From the NCBI GenBank assembly GCA_030584085.1, contig CP129490.1, positions 2,885,511-2,949,510 on the forward strand: a stretch of DNA of 64,000 nt, given 5' to 3'. Source of the stretch: Melioribacteraceae bacterium. Its GTDB lineage: Bacteria > Bacteroidota > Ignavibacteria > Ignavibacteriales > Melioribacteraceae. Below are positions 1 to 8,712 of the stretch, piece by piece; position 1 is the stretch's first letter, and each line of letters begins with the position of its first letter. Under the pieces are notes generated by a model. The model was given only the letters and a program-made list of their open reading frames with translations, did no database searches and had not been told where the DNA came from. The translations under genes were made by a program, and so were the position numbers.

Positions 1-1
1 G

Positions 2-382
2 GGAACCGAACGATTACGAAAGTTCTGTAACATAGAAACGGGAATTGTTACCGGAGAAAATAGCGGAATTGTAACAAGTCGCGCAATTAAGTTAAATATT
101 ACCGAAGTGCATCTCGGTATTAAAGATAAAGTCTCTTGCGTAAAAGAAATCTGTGAACGACTGAATTTACAATTAGACGAAATTGCATTCATCGGTGATG
201 ACACAAACGATATTGAAATTATGAAAATTGTCGGTTTAACAGCTTGTCCTTCCGATGCAACGAGTTTCGCAAAAGAACTGGCGGATATAATTGTTGAAAG
301 TAAAGGCGGGCATGGTGCATTTCGTGATTTTGCGGAAATGATTATCGAGGCAAACTTGAATAAAAATGAGGATCAAAATTAA
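2..382 (+). CDS. KdsC-family HAD phosphatase (nonulosonate/KDO 9- or 8-phosphate phosphatase type), 5' end cut by the window
   Basis: The reading frame is open from base 2, so the gene begins outside the window and the internal GTG at 107 is not its start. The visible part holds the TGENS stretch of HAD motif II, the G-x-K-D-K region with its lysine, and HAD motif III (FIGDDTND). The N-terminal DxD nucleophile motif lies upstream and cannot be checked. KdsC-type enzymes remove the phosphate from 3-deoxy sugar-acid phosphates. The stop codon overlaps the neuB-like start (TAATG), so the two are translationally coupled and the substrate is probably the product of that synthase. It could also be the C-terminal half of a fused cytidylyltransferase-phosphatase, which cannot be decided here. 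Confidence 0.8.
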   Translation, partial: GTERLRKFCNIETGIVTGENSGIVTSRAIKLNITEVHLGIKDKVSCVKEICERLNLQLDEIAFIGDDTNDIEIMKIVGLTACPSDATSFAKELADIIVESKGGHGAFRDFAEMIIEANLNKNEDQN

Positions 383-1254
383 TGGCAAAAGTAAAAGTCG
401 GCGATCGTTATATAGGTGAGGGCGAACCGGTTTATATTATTGGTGAAATCGGAATTAACCATAACGGATCACTTGAGATTGCAAAAAAGTTAATTGATGG
501 TGCGGCTGCAGCAGGATGTGATGCAGTCAAATTCCAAAAACGAACACCGGAATTATGCGTGCCTGCAGATCAATGGTATATTGAACGTGAAACTCCTTGG
601 GGAAGAATGACGTATATCGAATATCGTCATAAAATTGAGTTCAAAGAAAAAGAATACGAGATTATTGATAAATATTGTAAAGAGAAAAACATTCATTGGT
701 TTGCTTCGCCTTGGGATGAAGAAGCAGTAAACTTTTTGGAAAAATTTAATCCGGTTTGTTTTAAACTTGCTTCGGCTTCGTTAACGGATAATTTTCTGCT
801 GAAAAAAGTTAAGTCAACCGGCAAACCGATTATGCTTTCCACCGGCATGTCAACATTGGAAGAAATCGATAAAGCAATTTCAATTATTGGATCTGATAAC
901 TTAATGATTGCTCAATCAACTTCGTCTTATCCGTGTAAACTTGAGGAACTAAATTTGAAAGTAATTAGCTCATTCAAAGAAAAATATCCGGAAGTACCAA
1001 TTGGTTATTCCGGACATGAAACCGGTCTGGCGCCGACACTTGCCGCGGTTGCATTAGGCGCTACATTTGTTGAACGACATATCACTTTAGATCGCGCAAT
1101 GTGGGGAACAGATCAAGCGGCATCGGTTGAAATGGTTGGTATGTCAAGACTGGTAAAAGATATCCGAGATATTGAATTAGCTCTCGGCGACGGTATTAAA
1201 AAAGTTTACAACTGTGAAAAACCTTCGCTGGTAAAATTGAGAAGAGTAAAATAA
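382..1254 (+). CDS. NeuB-family nonulosonic acid (sialic acid/KDN-like) synthase, without SAF domain
   Basis: A 290-residue TIM-barrel synthase that would condense phosphoenolpyruvate with a hexose or hexosamine to make a nine-carbon sugar acid in the cytoplasm. Typical NeuB signatures are visible: GEIGINHNGS at residues 21-30, VKFQKR near 49-54, GYSGHE at 208-213 and ERHITLDR at 231-238 carrying a metal-ligand histidine. Classical NeuB is about 340-350 residues with a C-terminal antifreeze-like SAF domain. This protein stops after the barrel, so that domain is absent. Barrel-only members together with a KdsC-like phosphatase recall the KDN-9-phosphate route of Bacteroides, in which a phosphorylated product is then dephosphorylated. 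That specificity is inference. The start is fixed by overlap with the upstream stop. Confidence 0.85.
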   Translation: MAKVKVGDRYIGEGEPVYIIGEIGINHNGSLEIAKKLIDGAAAAGCDAVKFQKRTPELCVPADQWYIERETPWGRMTYIEYRHKIEFKEKEYEIIDKYCKEKNIHWFASPWDEEAVNFLEKFNPVCFKLASASLTDNFLLKKVKSTGKPIMLSTGMSTLEEIDKAISIIGSDNLMIAQSTSSYPCKLEELNLKVISSFKEKYPEVPIGYSGHETGLAPTLAAVALGATFVERHITLDRAMWGTDQAASVEMVGMSRLVKDIRDIELALGDGIKKVYNCEKPSLVKLRRVK

Positions 1255-1260
1255 CATTAG

Positions 1261-1345
1261 TGTTACTTTGAGTGTACTTTGTGGTACTTTGTGAAACTTA
1301 AACACAAAGAACCATGGAGAAGGCACGGAGAACCACAGAGTTTCC
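1261..1345. repeat. Imperfect palindromic intergenic repeat (CTTTGTG/CACAAAG type)
   Basis: The left half repeats ACTTTG/CTTTGTG units and the right half carries the complementary CACAAAG, GGAGAAGGCACGGAG and ACCACAGAG pieces, giving a long imperfect hairpin. It sits directly between the neuB-like gene and the next gene. Sequences of this appearance are scattered in the gaps of many Bacteroidota-group genomes (established impression, not searched here). It creates a spurious N-terminal extension of the following reading frame. Confidence 0.6.
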
Positions 1346-1347
1346 TT

Positions 1348-2172
1348 ATGATAGATTCGGTCATAAATTTCATAACAAATTATTATAACTCACTTTCCTT
1401 ACCGGAATTAATTTCGTTTGGATTAATAATCGGTGGGGCGTTTGTTATAATTTTACTCGAAAGAATTTTCCCTTATTCAAAGGGACAAAAATTTTTACGT
1501 GAAGGATTCTTTAATGATCTTGCTTTATATACAATCGCACAGAGTTATATCCTCGGAATAATAATTTTCGGTGGAATAATTTATTACATCGACAATACAA
1601 CGGGTTTATCGAGACTCGGTTTATTTGCAAATATCCCGATCTGGCTTCAGTTATTATTTTTCTTAATCACACATGATATTTACATTTACTGGATGCATCG
1701 CTGGCAGCACAAGAATAAATGGTTATGGCGAATTCATGAAGCACATCACTCACCAAAGAAAGTCGATTGGCTAAGCGGTTCTCGTTCACATGCATTCGAA
1801 ATTCTTATCAACCAAACAATTGAATTTGCGCCGATTGTTTTACTCGGTTCACCACCGGAAGTGATTGCATACAAAGGTGTCATTAGTGCCGTTTGGGGAA
1901 TGTACATTCACTCAAATATTAATGTAAATACCGGAAGATTGCAGTATATAATTAACGGACCGGAAATGCACCGTTGGCATCATGATGTTGGTAAAGGTCG
2001 CAACAGAAATTTTGCTACAAAACTCGCAATTTGGGATTGGATTTGGGGTTCGGCATATCTCCCTCGTCCGGAAAAACCAAAAGAATATGGTTTGAAATCT
2101 TACTTCCCCGATAATTTTATCATGCAGTTCATTTTTGCTTTTATGGATTCTAAAGCTCGGAAGAAAAAGTGA
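1348..2172 (+). CDS. Sterol desaturase / fatty acid hydroxylase family membrane protein
   Basis: About 274 residues with several hydrophobic segments in the first 120 residues and the three histidine boxes of the di-iron integral-membrane hydroxylase family: HDxxxYWMHRWQH, HEAHHS, and near the C terminus HRWHHD. These ligands bind two irons and support O2-dependent hydroxylation or desaturation of a lipid substrate in the membrane. The frame is open 69 bases further upstream, but that part is translated from the palindromic repeat at 1261-1345. I therefore place the start at the ATG at 1348 (MIDSVINF). No good Shine-Dalgarno sequence is visible. The lipid substrate cannot be told from sequence. 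Confidence 0.85.
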   Translation: MIDSVINFITNYYNSLSLPELISFGLIIGGAFVIILLERIFPYSKGQKFLREGFFNDLALYTIAQSYILGIIIFGGIIYYIDNTTGLSRLGLFANIPIWLQLLFFLITHDIYIYWMHRWQHKNKWLWRIHEAHHSPKKVDWLSGSRSHAFEILINQTIEFAPIVLLGSPPEVIAYKGVISAVWGMYIHSNINVNTGRLQYIINGPEMHRWHHDVGKGRNRNFATKLAIWDWIWGSAYLPRPEKPKEYGLKSYFPDNFIMQFIFAFMDSKARKKK

Positions 2173-2185
2173 ACAAGCAGTTACT

Positions 2186-3106
2186 TTAATCACTTAAGCC
2201 AATTGAATTTTGTAGAGTTTTTCGTCGTGCACTATTCTCAAGCACATAGTGCATTCTTGAAATCTGATCATTCGTAAAAATGTTCATATAAATATCGTTT
2301 GACCAGGTCATGTAATTATTAAACATAACCGGTTCTTCGTCACATCCGCTCGAAACATCTGGAGAACATCCGGTAATCTTTTCTGAAATTGGTGGTGTAT
2401 CATCACAGAAATCATTATTCTCACAATCGCCTCCGCCCCATAAATGAAGCACACCCAAATAGTGTCCCATCTCGTGGGTGAGAGTTCTTCCAAGATTGTA
2501 ATTCGAGTTAATTTCAGATTCTCCAAAATGATAAGTGTTAATTAGAATTCCTTCGGCTTGATAAGGTTCACCCTTCGCAAGTAAATCGGCTCCGGGTAAT
2601 TCTGTTTCAGGTCCGGTAGCCATTCCAAGAACAATGTTTATCATCGATTCATCAAGAGGCATCGTCCAAATATTTATATAATTTTCCGGGTTCCAATAGC
2701 TGTAATAAGCATAGTAATCAAATAGACTTCCGGTGTTTGTGGGATTGTCCACCGAGTCAATATTAACTCTAACAATTCCGTCAGTTACATCTCCACCCGG
2801 ATTCTTTTTGGCCAACACAAATTCAATTTTTGAATCTCCTCCATCTGGATGTTTATTATATCCTCTTGTTCCTTCTCGTTTTCTATAATCCTCATTCAAT
2901 ATTTCAACTTGACGTTCAATGCGTTCTTTTGAGAGATTAAATCCTTCCCCAATCGGCTCACCTTTGTGAAGAATGTGAATAACAACCGGCAATGTATAAA
3001 TTTCTTTATATGGTTCATCATCAATTGGATCAACAACTCTATCTTCTTTGCATGAAAGAATGAATGCTATACTAAGAAATAAAAATATCAGCCATAAATT
3101 TTTCAT
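2186..3106 (-). CDS. M43-family (cytophagalysin/pappalysin-like) zinc metalloprotease, lipoprotein
   Basis: A 306-residue predicted lipoprotein. A hydrophobic signal peptide is followed by a lipobox ending at Cys19. The metzincin zinc site HEMGHYLGVLH lies at residues 211-221 and the Met-turn (NNYMTW) at about 263-268. Cysteine pairs around CENNDFCDD and SSGCDEEP fit the disulfide-rich region of M43 enzymes. It should cleave proteins at the cell surface or in the periplasm. There is no T9SS sorting domain, unlike many M43 proteins of the phylum. A longer frame starting at 3154 exists, but the signal peptide begins at the Met encoded at 3106. The gene converges with the hydroxylase gene. Confidence 0.85.
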   Translation of the reverse strand: MKNLWLIFLFLSIAFILSCKEDRVVDPIDDEPYKEIYTLPVVIHILHKGEPIGEGFNLSKERIERQVEILNEDYRKREGTRGYNKHPDGGDSKIEFVLAKKNPGGDVTDGIVRVNIDSVDNPTNTGSLFDYYAYYSYWNPENYINIWTMPLDESMINIVLGMATGPETELPGADLLAKGEPYQAEGILINTYHFGESEINSNYNLGRTLTHEMGHYLGVLHLWGGGDCENNDFCDDTPPISEKITGCSPDVSSGCDEEPVMFNNYMTWSNDIYMNIFTNDQISRMHYVLENSARRKTLQNSIGLSD

Positions 3107-3248
3107 ATAATTAATCTTCACCCTCGTTTTACCAATGTTTATCTGAATAATCATTAGAAATATCGGACATCTTGTAGTCTATTTTGACGATACAAAGCCG
3201 AATAGGTTCACAACTGTTGAGAAGTATTTTGGGGATAAAGAAAAATAC

Positions 3249-3331
3249 GGAACACGGATTATTCTAATCAATTATGCTTGACACTGATTAAAATCATAAC
3301 TTATCATAACCATCATAAAAATCCGCGTTCC
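3249..3331. repeat. Palindromic dispersed-repeat-like element with GGAACACGGATT / AATCCGCGTTCC ends
   Basis: The 12-base ends at 3249-3260 and 3320-3331 are inverted copies with one mismatch, and the interior is AT-rich. It fills the gap between the protease promoter region and the 3' end of the DUF4139 gene. I recognise this sequence as similar to a repeat dispersed in several unrelated bacterial genomes, but could not search for it. Confidence 0.55.
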
Positions 3332-3339
3332 TATTAGGT

Positions 3340-4932
3340 TTAATAAATATTAACCGGTTTATCACCGGGATGTCTAACTGAATATGTAAACTTTTTAGAA
3401 ATTGTTTCAGCCGGATTGAGTTTAAGATTCCAAGTTAAGATACCATCATTCTTATTTATTTTTGCATCAGCTGTTTCGATCAATTTTACTTCTATATCTT
3501 CGTTCTTCGAAATTGGGAATTGATCCTCGAGAGTTAACTTAATTTCTTTACTCTTCGAATTTCGCACTGTGATTTCATATCCAAAAAATCTTTCAACATC
3601 GCTGCCGAAGAATTTATCTTCCGTAAAGTCTTGTAAAGTTTCTCGTTTTATGACAATGCTTTCATCTCTTCCCAAAGAGAAAGTCATTGCTTCTTCGGTA
3701 ATGTTGGGATTAATAAACGAGTTACCGACAAAAGAATTTTCAAAATAAATATTAGCAGGTCCCGGCAGCAGATTATATTTACTCCAATCTTTAACATTTG
3801 CGACAAGGAAAGCATTTGAAACAAGTTTTGGAGCGGCATAGTATTCATATTCAGCTTGTAAATCATAACTTTGAAGCGCAACAATGTGTGGTTTTCCATC
3901 TGCAGCGATTGAATATTTTATTTGCGGAGTGTATTCAACTGCGAGTTGAGTTTCATTAACCACCATGTAATCCGCCATTGATTCAGCTTCAGCGGCTGCG
4001 TCCATTGTCGGGGCTGCGGCTGATTTCATTAACTGCATCTCATTAACACCGCCGGCTCTTGATCTCATTTCCTGAACAAAGTCAATGAACCACCTTCTTA
4101 ATTCGGGTTTGTTGTTATTTTGTCTTGCCGAACGCGTTGAAAGAACAATATTCATATCCTTCCATTCAATACCGGTTTGCTGCCAAACATCAGCACGTAG
4201 ATCAAGTTTAATCGGAGTATCTATACCCGAACTTCTTAAATCATAAGAAGGATTCCAACCGGCGTCATAAGTCAAATAGTTAGCTTTTAAGTTTGCCTTT
4301 GTATTCTTGTGCGCAGAAACCGTTACAACAATCTCGGTCACTGATGGTTTATTTTTACCATTTAGATCATTAATCTGATTTTGAATTTTTGTTATTCTTT
4401 CGTTTACTTTTTCTTTTTTCAAATCGATTGAGGTCATGTCATTCAAAAGCTGTGTCGATTTCTTGTTGAAATATTCCGACATTCTTTGAAGTTCTTGAAC
4501 CGTAATTGTTTTATTATCGCTTCCCAAACTTTTATTTGCTAAAAGTAAATCAAGTTCATATTGAAGTACTTGTCTATTGTTATTCAATTTGCTTAAATCG
4601 GCTTTTAGTAATTTTAATGAATCCTCCAGAACAATGAGCTGCGGCGTTTTTTCTTTTGCTTTGAGAAAATTTTGTCGCTGGTTTACGGAAAGTATTACAA
4701 AGTCACCGGTTCCCCCTACTTGCAGACTGTTGCCTATAATATTGTTTGCAACATTTTCTAAAATTATTTCATGGATACCTTGTGGTACATCAATTTGAGC
4801 TGTGTGAGTTAATTCCGCACCACCAAGAAAAACAGTTACGGAATTTAATTTTGTATCGGCGGGAATTTCTTTTGCGGATAAATTAATTACCGCAAAAAAT
4901 GAGAAAGCAATCACTAATATTTTCTTTATCAT
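3340..4932 (-). CDS. DUF4139/DUF4140 (MuiA-like) secreted protein
   Basis: A 530-residue protein with a signal peptide (residues 1 to about 20). It has a short N-terminal beta domain (DUF4140-like, about 25-100), a charged coiled coil rich in Lys, Leu and Asn (about 100-200), and a C-terminal beta-rich DUF4139-like domain from about 205 containing the family stretch YDAGWNPSYDLR. The family includes the mucoidy inhibitor A homologues; the molecular function is unknown. The protein should be exported. It stands alone, with 536 bases without a gene upstream and a palindromic repeat just downstream. Confidence 0.8.
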   Translation of the reverse strand: MIKKILVIAFSFFAVINLSAKEIPADTKLNSVTVFLGGAELTHTAQIDVPQGIHEIILENVANNIIGNSLQVGGTGDFVILSVNQRQNFLKAKEKTPQLIVLEDSLKLLKADLSKLNNNRQVLQYELDLLLANKSLGSDNKTITVQELQRMSEYFNKKSTQLLNDMTSIDLKKEKVNERITKIQNQINDLNGKNKPSVTEIVVTVSAHKNTKANLKANYLTYDAGWNPSYDLRSSGIDTPIKLDLRADVWQQTGIEWKDMNIVLSTRSARQNNNKPELRRWFIDFVQEMRSRAGGVNEMQLMKSAAAPTMDAAAEAESMADYMVVNETQLAVEYTPQIKYSIAADGKPHIVALQSYDLQAEYEYYAAPKLVSNAFLVANVKDWSKYNLLPGPANIYFENSFVGNSFINPNITEEAMTFSLGRDESIVIKRETLQDFTEDKFFGSDVERFFGYEITVRNSKSKEIKLTLEDQFPISKNEDIEVKLIETADAKINKNDGILTWNLKLNPAETISKKFTYSVRHPGDKPVNIY

Positions 4933-5468
4933 AATAACCTCAACAAGTTTTAAGCTTCGTTTTATACACTAATTTATTTTTACGGTTCCTCATAAAAGCA
5001 TCCATGGATTTATGACTGTGATGTAGAACTCAAAGAATAATTGCCATAGAGATCGCTATGTGTTGCATAAATACTTTTTTTTGCCGTCCACTTTAGAGTG
5101 TGTTGTACAACTGATAAACTGTCATTCCGATCGAGCTGTTTTTCGGCGAGAGAGGAATCTCACCTAAAAACCGCTAAAATCTCAATTTATATTGAGTGAG
5201 ATTCTTCATTCCGCTCCGCTACATTCAGAATGACAGTTATGCCACACACTCTGAAACCGACGGCAATTTCCCACTCTAAGAGTTGTGACAAAAAAATCAT
5301 TTGTGCAACAAAGTCAATAGTTATTCAGTCTACTGCATTTCTATTTTATAAAGCAATAGCCAACAAATTAACTCGATTCACCTTTTAATTCATACTTGCA
5401 ATCCGTATTTTTCAATTCTCATTTTTGGGAAGAGGGCAAATTCCCGGTTTCAGTAAAATTTTTTACGA
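4933..5468. other. 536-base gene-free region between divergent genes
   Basis: No credible reading frame. It holds a large imperfect palindrome (5061-5311) and about 150 bases of AT-rich DNA before the kinase gene. That last part contains a small GGGAA/TTCCC inverted repeat around 5430-5445. No clear TAnnTTTG promoter was found for either flanking gene. Confidence 0.6.
5061..5311. repeat. Large imperfect palindrome, MITE-like, about 250 bases
   Basis: Ends TGTTGCATAAAT (5061-5072) and ATTTGTGCAACA (right end, to 5311) are near-inverted copies. Moving inward, GCCGTC/GACGGC, AGAGTGTGT/ACACACTCT and ACTGTCATTC/GAATGACAGT also pair in register (5083-5131 against 5224-5264). The core contains GTCATTCC...GGAATCTC and GAGATTCTTC...GAATGACAG. 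It carries no transposase frame. No clear target-site duplication flanks it. Confidence 0.65.
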
Positions 5469-6968
5469 ATGAAAAAACTCATAATTGAATTAATAAAGAA
5501 GTACTTCACTCAAATTACGCAAAGTTGGGTTGAAAAACTTGAGCAGGAGTTCGGGAAAAAACTTTCCAAAGCTCAGCTTACAACTTTTGTTGAAAGTACT
5601 TTAAATACTATCATAGATGTAATTGATACGACGGATTACACGCGCGCCGATCAGTACCTAATCGACTCATACCAACTTTTCAGCAAAACTAAATTTAATT
5701 TGCTTCAGATAAGTCAACTTTTTACAATCGGCAGATATTCAATAATTAATTTTTTGGAGAAAGATTCGAATTATGACATTGATCCGCTTATACTTTTAGG
5801 TTTTCTCGATGAAGTAATTGAACAAATTTATGCTCGTTATGGTATGCTTCATCAAAATGCCGAGATGCAGGAACTTACATCAGATAGAGACAGACTTGCC
5901 TTAAAATTAGATACAAGTCAGCAATATCTAGATAATATTCTTCACACTTCCGATTCTGCAATTATGGTTATTGACGATGATGAAAGGTTCATTGCCTGGA
6001 ATAAAGGAGCCGAGAAAATTTTTGGTTTTACCGAAGAAGAAGTCGTAGGAAAATCATCTTCATTACTCTTTCCAAAAGGAGAAAAGTATTTAAAAGAGTT
6101 AAAGCATATTCGTGAAGAAATCAAAACTCGCGGATTTGTAACAATAAACGAAACAGAAAGAATTTCAAAAGATGGAAGATTAGTAACGGTCCAATTGAAT
6201 GTAACAAAACTGCCCGGCAGTAATGGTGATTCTGCCGGAAGAACTGTTATAATACGAGACTTTACCGAAGTAAAAAAATTACAGCAGCAAGTAGATCAAT
6301 CGGAAAAACTTGCCGTTATTGGTCAACTTGCAGCCGGTGTTGCGCATGAAATCGGCAATCCGTTGACTTCAATTTCCGCAATTGTGCAAATACTGCAACG
6401 TAAAGCACCGGATGATTTTTTCAGTGAACAACTATCGACAATTAAAGAAAATATTGATCGAATTTCGAAAATTGTAAGAGAACTTGTTGATTTCTCGCGT
6501 CCGCCATCTCATGAAAAAACAATAATTCAAATTACGGATATAATTAAGACTGCAATAGGAATTGTCAAGTACGACAAACGTGTAAAGAAAGTTGATTTCA
6601 ATGTTAAGTTAGATAATGACGCACCGTTAATTTTGCTTGTCCCCGATCAACTTCTTCAAGTATTTGTTAATATTTTGATAAATGCATTGGATGCAATTGA
6701 AGGAAACGGAGAGATAAAAGTTGAAACTTCTCATGATGATGAAAACGTTTATGTAATTATCGAAGATAACGGCTGCGGGATAGATGAGATTACACTTAAT
6801 AAAATTTTTGATCCTTTCTTTACAACAAAAGCAGTCGGTAAGGGAACGGGTCTGGGACTTTCAGTTAGTTATGGAATTATAAAAAAATTCCACGGCGATA
6901 TTTTTGTAGAGAGTGAAATAAACAATGGAACAAAGTTTACAATAAAAATTCCAATAGAAGAGAATTAA
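5469..6968 (+). CDS. PAS-domain sensor histidine kinase, NtrB-like
   Basis: A 499-residue cytoplasmic kinase. Residues 1-135 are a helical input domain resembling the N-terminal domain of RsbRD-type proteins (tentative). Residues 150-270 are a PAS domain with its PAC segment. The HisKA helix contains VAHEIGNPL with phospho-acceptor His293. The HATPase has N-box Asn405, DNGCG at 433-437 and GTGLGL at 459-464. No transmembrane segment is visible. It lies 13 bases upstream of a sigma-54-dependent response regulator, which is almost certainly its partner. Start ATG with no strong Shine-Dalgarno sequence. Confidence 0.92.
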   Translation: MKKLIIELIKKYFTQITQSWVEKLEQEFGKKLSKAQLTTFVESTLNTIIDVIDTTDYTRADQYLIDSYQLFSKTKFNLLQISQLFTIGRYSIINFLEKDSNYDIDPLILLGFLDEVIEQIYARYGMLHQNAEMQELTSDRDRLALKLDTSQQYLDNILHTSDSAIMVIDDDERFIAWNKGAEKIFGFTEEEVVGKSSSLLFPKGEKYLKELKHIREEIKTRGFVTINETERISKDGRLVTVQLNVTKLPGSNGDSAGRTVIIRDFTEVKKLQQQVDQSEKLAVIGQLAAGVAHEIGNPLTSISAIVQILQRKAPDDFFSEQLSTIKENIDRISKIVRELVDFSRPPSHEKTIIQITDIIKTAIGIVKYDKRVKKVDFNVKLDNDAPLILLVPDQLLQVFVNILINALDAIEGNGEIKVETSHDDENVYVIIEDNGCGIDEITLNKIFDPFFTTKAVGKGTGLGLSVSYGIIKKFHGDIFVESEINNGTKFTIKIPIEEN

Positions 6969-6981
6969 GAGGAGCATATAA

Positions 6982-8343
6982 ATGGCAGCAAGAATATTAG
7001 TAGTTGATGACGAGAGATCGATACGCGATTCGTTAAACATGATTTTGACCGACGAAGGTTACGAGGTTAAATCAGCCGCGGACGGTGAAGAAGCTCTAAA
7101 ATTTATTTCGGAGGAAAACTTCGATATTATTATCAGCGATATCAAAATGCCGAATATTGACGGCATCGAATTACTTAACAAAGCATCGAAAATTTCACCG
7201 AGTACATTTTTTGTTATTATGACTGCATATGCATCTGTAAATACCGCGGTCGAAGCATTACGTCACGGAGCTTTCGATTATTTAATTAAACCGGTTGAGT
7301 TTGATGATTTATTGATAAGAATAAAACGACTACTCGATTACAGAAAATTATCTCTTGAAAATAAAATGCTTCGTCAGCGAACTGTTGAAGAAGGAAACTT
7401 TAATAACATCATCGGTAAAAGTGAGCCGATGAACAAAGTCTTCAGTTTAATCAAACAAGTCGCACCAACAAACAGTAATGTTTTAATTTCCGGAAAAAGT
7501 GGAACCGGTAAAGAACTCGTCGCAAAAGCGATTCACTACAATAGTTTGAGAAAGGATCAAATATTTCTACCGATTAATTGCGGCGCTATTTCAGAAAATT
7601 TAATTGAATCGGAATTGTTTGGACATAAAAAAGGATCTTTCACAGGCGCTACCGAAGAGAAACAGGGTTTATTCAAAGTTGCCGATGGTGGTACATTATT
7701 CTTGGATGAAATCGGTGATCTTCCGTTAAACTTGCAAGTAAAATTATTACGCGCGATTGAAGACAAACAGTTTCTTCCGGTCGGCGGAACAAAACATATT
7801 CAAACAAATGTGAGAATTATTGCGGCAACAAATCAAAATCTTTATGAGAAAACTAAGAAAGGTGAATTCCGTGAAGATTTATTCTATAGATTAAATGTTG
7901 TCGAAATAAAACTCCCCTCTTTGAATGAAAGGAAAGATGATATTCCGTTACTTGTAAATCATTTCATTGAAAAATATTGTAATGAAATGGGTAAAAAAGT
8001 TTTAGGTGTTGATAACGAAACTATGAAAGTACTAATGGGTCACGATTGGCAAGGCGGAGTTCGTGAGTTGGAAAACGTTATTGAACGTGCTGTAATATTT
8101 GCTGCCGAAGACATGATAAGAGTGGATAATCTTTCCGAACATATTAGAGGCGACGCAATGCCTCACGGTTATCCCGATTCATTAAAAGATGCGATTGCCG
8201 GATTTGAACGCGAACATATTTTACGAATAATCAAAAAGTTCGATTACAATAAAGAAGAAGCTGCAAAAGCCTTGGCAATCGGTTTGTCTTCGCTTTATAG
8301 AAAAATGGAAGAATTAAATATTCCGACAAAGTCGCCAAAGTAA
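6982..8343 (+). CDS. Sigma-54-dependent response regulator, NtrC/AtoC family
   Basis: A 453-residue regulator with three domains. The receiver carries phospho-acceptor Asp53 and Lys103 in LIKP. The AAA+ domain has Walker A GKSGTGKE at 171-178, a GSFTGA loop at 218-223 that contacts sigma-54, and Walker B GTLFLDEIGD near 237-246. A C-terminal Fis-type helix-turn-helix lies at about 405-450. The usual loop is GAFTGA; the Ser for Ala change is a common natural variant. A good Shine-Dalgarno (AGGAG) precedes the ATG. It should activate sigma-54 promoters when phosphorylated by the upstream kinase. The adjacent array of secreted proteins is a candidate target. Confidence 0.94.
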   Translation: MAARILVVDDERSIRDSLNMILTDEGYEVKSAADGEEALKFISEENFDIIISDIKMPNIDGIELLNKASKISPSTFFVIMTAYASVNTAVEALRHGAFDYLIKPVEFDDLLIRIKRLLDYRKLSLENKMLRQRTVEEGNFNNIIGKSEPMNKVFSLIKQVAPTNSNVLISGKSGTGKELVAKAIHYNSLRKDQIFLPINCGAISENLIESELFGHKKGSFTGATEEKQGLFKVADGGTLFLDEIGDLPLNLQVKLLRAIEDKQFLPVGGTKHIQTNVRIIAATNQNLYEKTKKGEFREDLFYRLNVVEIKLPSLNERKDDIPLLVNHFIEKYCNEMGKKVLGVDNETMKVLMGHDWQGGVRELENVIERAVIFAAEDMIRVDNLSEHIRGDAMPHGYPDSLKDAIAGFEREHILRIIKKFDYNKEEAAKALAIGLSSLYRKMEELNIPTKSPK

Positions 8344-8712
8344 TTTATTCGTTACTCCTTGTGCAAGTTTTGTTGAACTAATTAAATGCAAGATTCTAAT
8401 CCCAAATTAGAAACATAATTTCATATTGTAGGAAAATCGGTACTTATACTGAGTTTTTATACTTCATATCTCTTTTAATTAATTTACCCATTATTTCAAT
8501 TTTTATGTTTCATTTCAATTTTTCATTCCATATATTGATTCTATTACTAAAGCTTTCATTAATGTAATCTTTATTACTGTGATTAGGTTTCATTAATGAC
8601 AGCCTGCCGAAAAAGTTGCTTAGCATTTTATCGCGTTTATAGAATGACATATCATAAATAAAATACCGATTGAAGAGATTGTTTTATAAATAATTCATAA
8701 TAGGAGTCAGCC
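8344..8712. other. 369-base gene-free region upstream of the secreted-protein array
   Basis: AT-rich, with several ATTTCAATTTTT-like and TTTCATTAATG-like near repeats (around 8490-8600). No TAnnTTTG promoter was found. A weak sigma-54-like box is present at 8605-8620. The Shine-Dalgarno AGGAG of the next gene lies just before 8713. Confidence 0.5.
8605..8620 (+). promoter_or_regulatory. Weak sigma-54-like promoter candidate
   Basis: TGCCGAAAAAGTTGCT has the spacing of the TGGCAY-N5-TTGCW consensus and an intact TTGC element. The essential GG of the -24 element reads GC here. It is about 95 bases before the first array gene and downstream of a sigma-54 activator gene. Weak evidence only. Confidence 0.22.
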
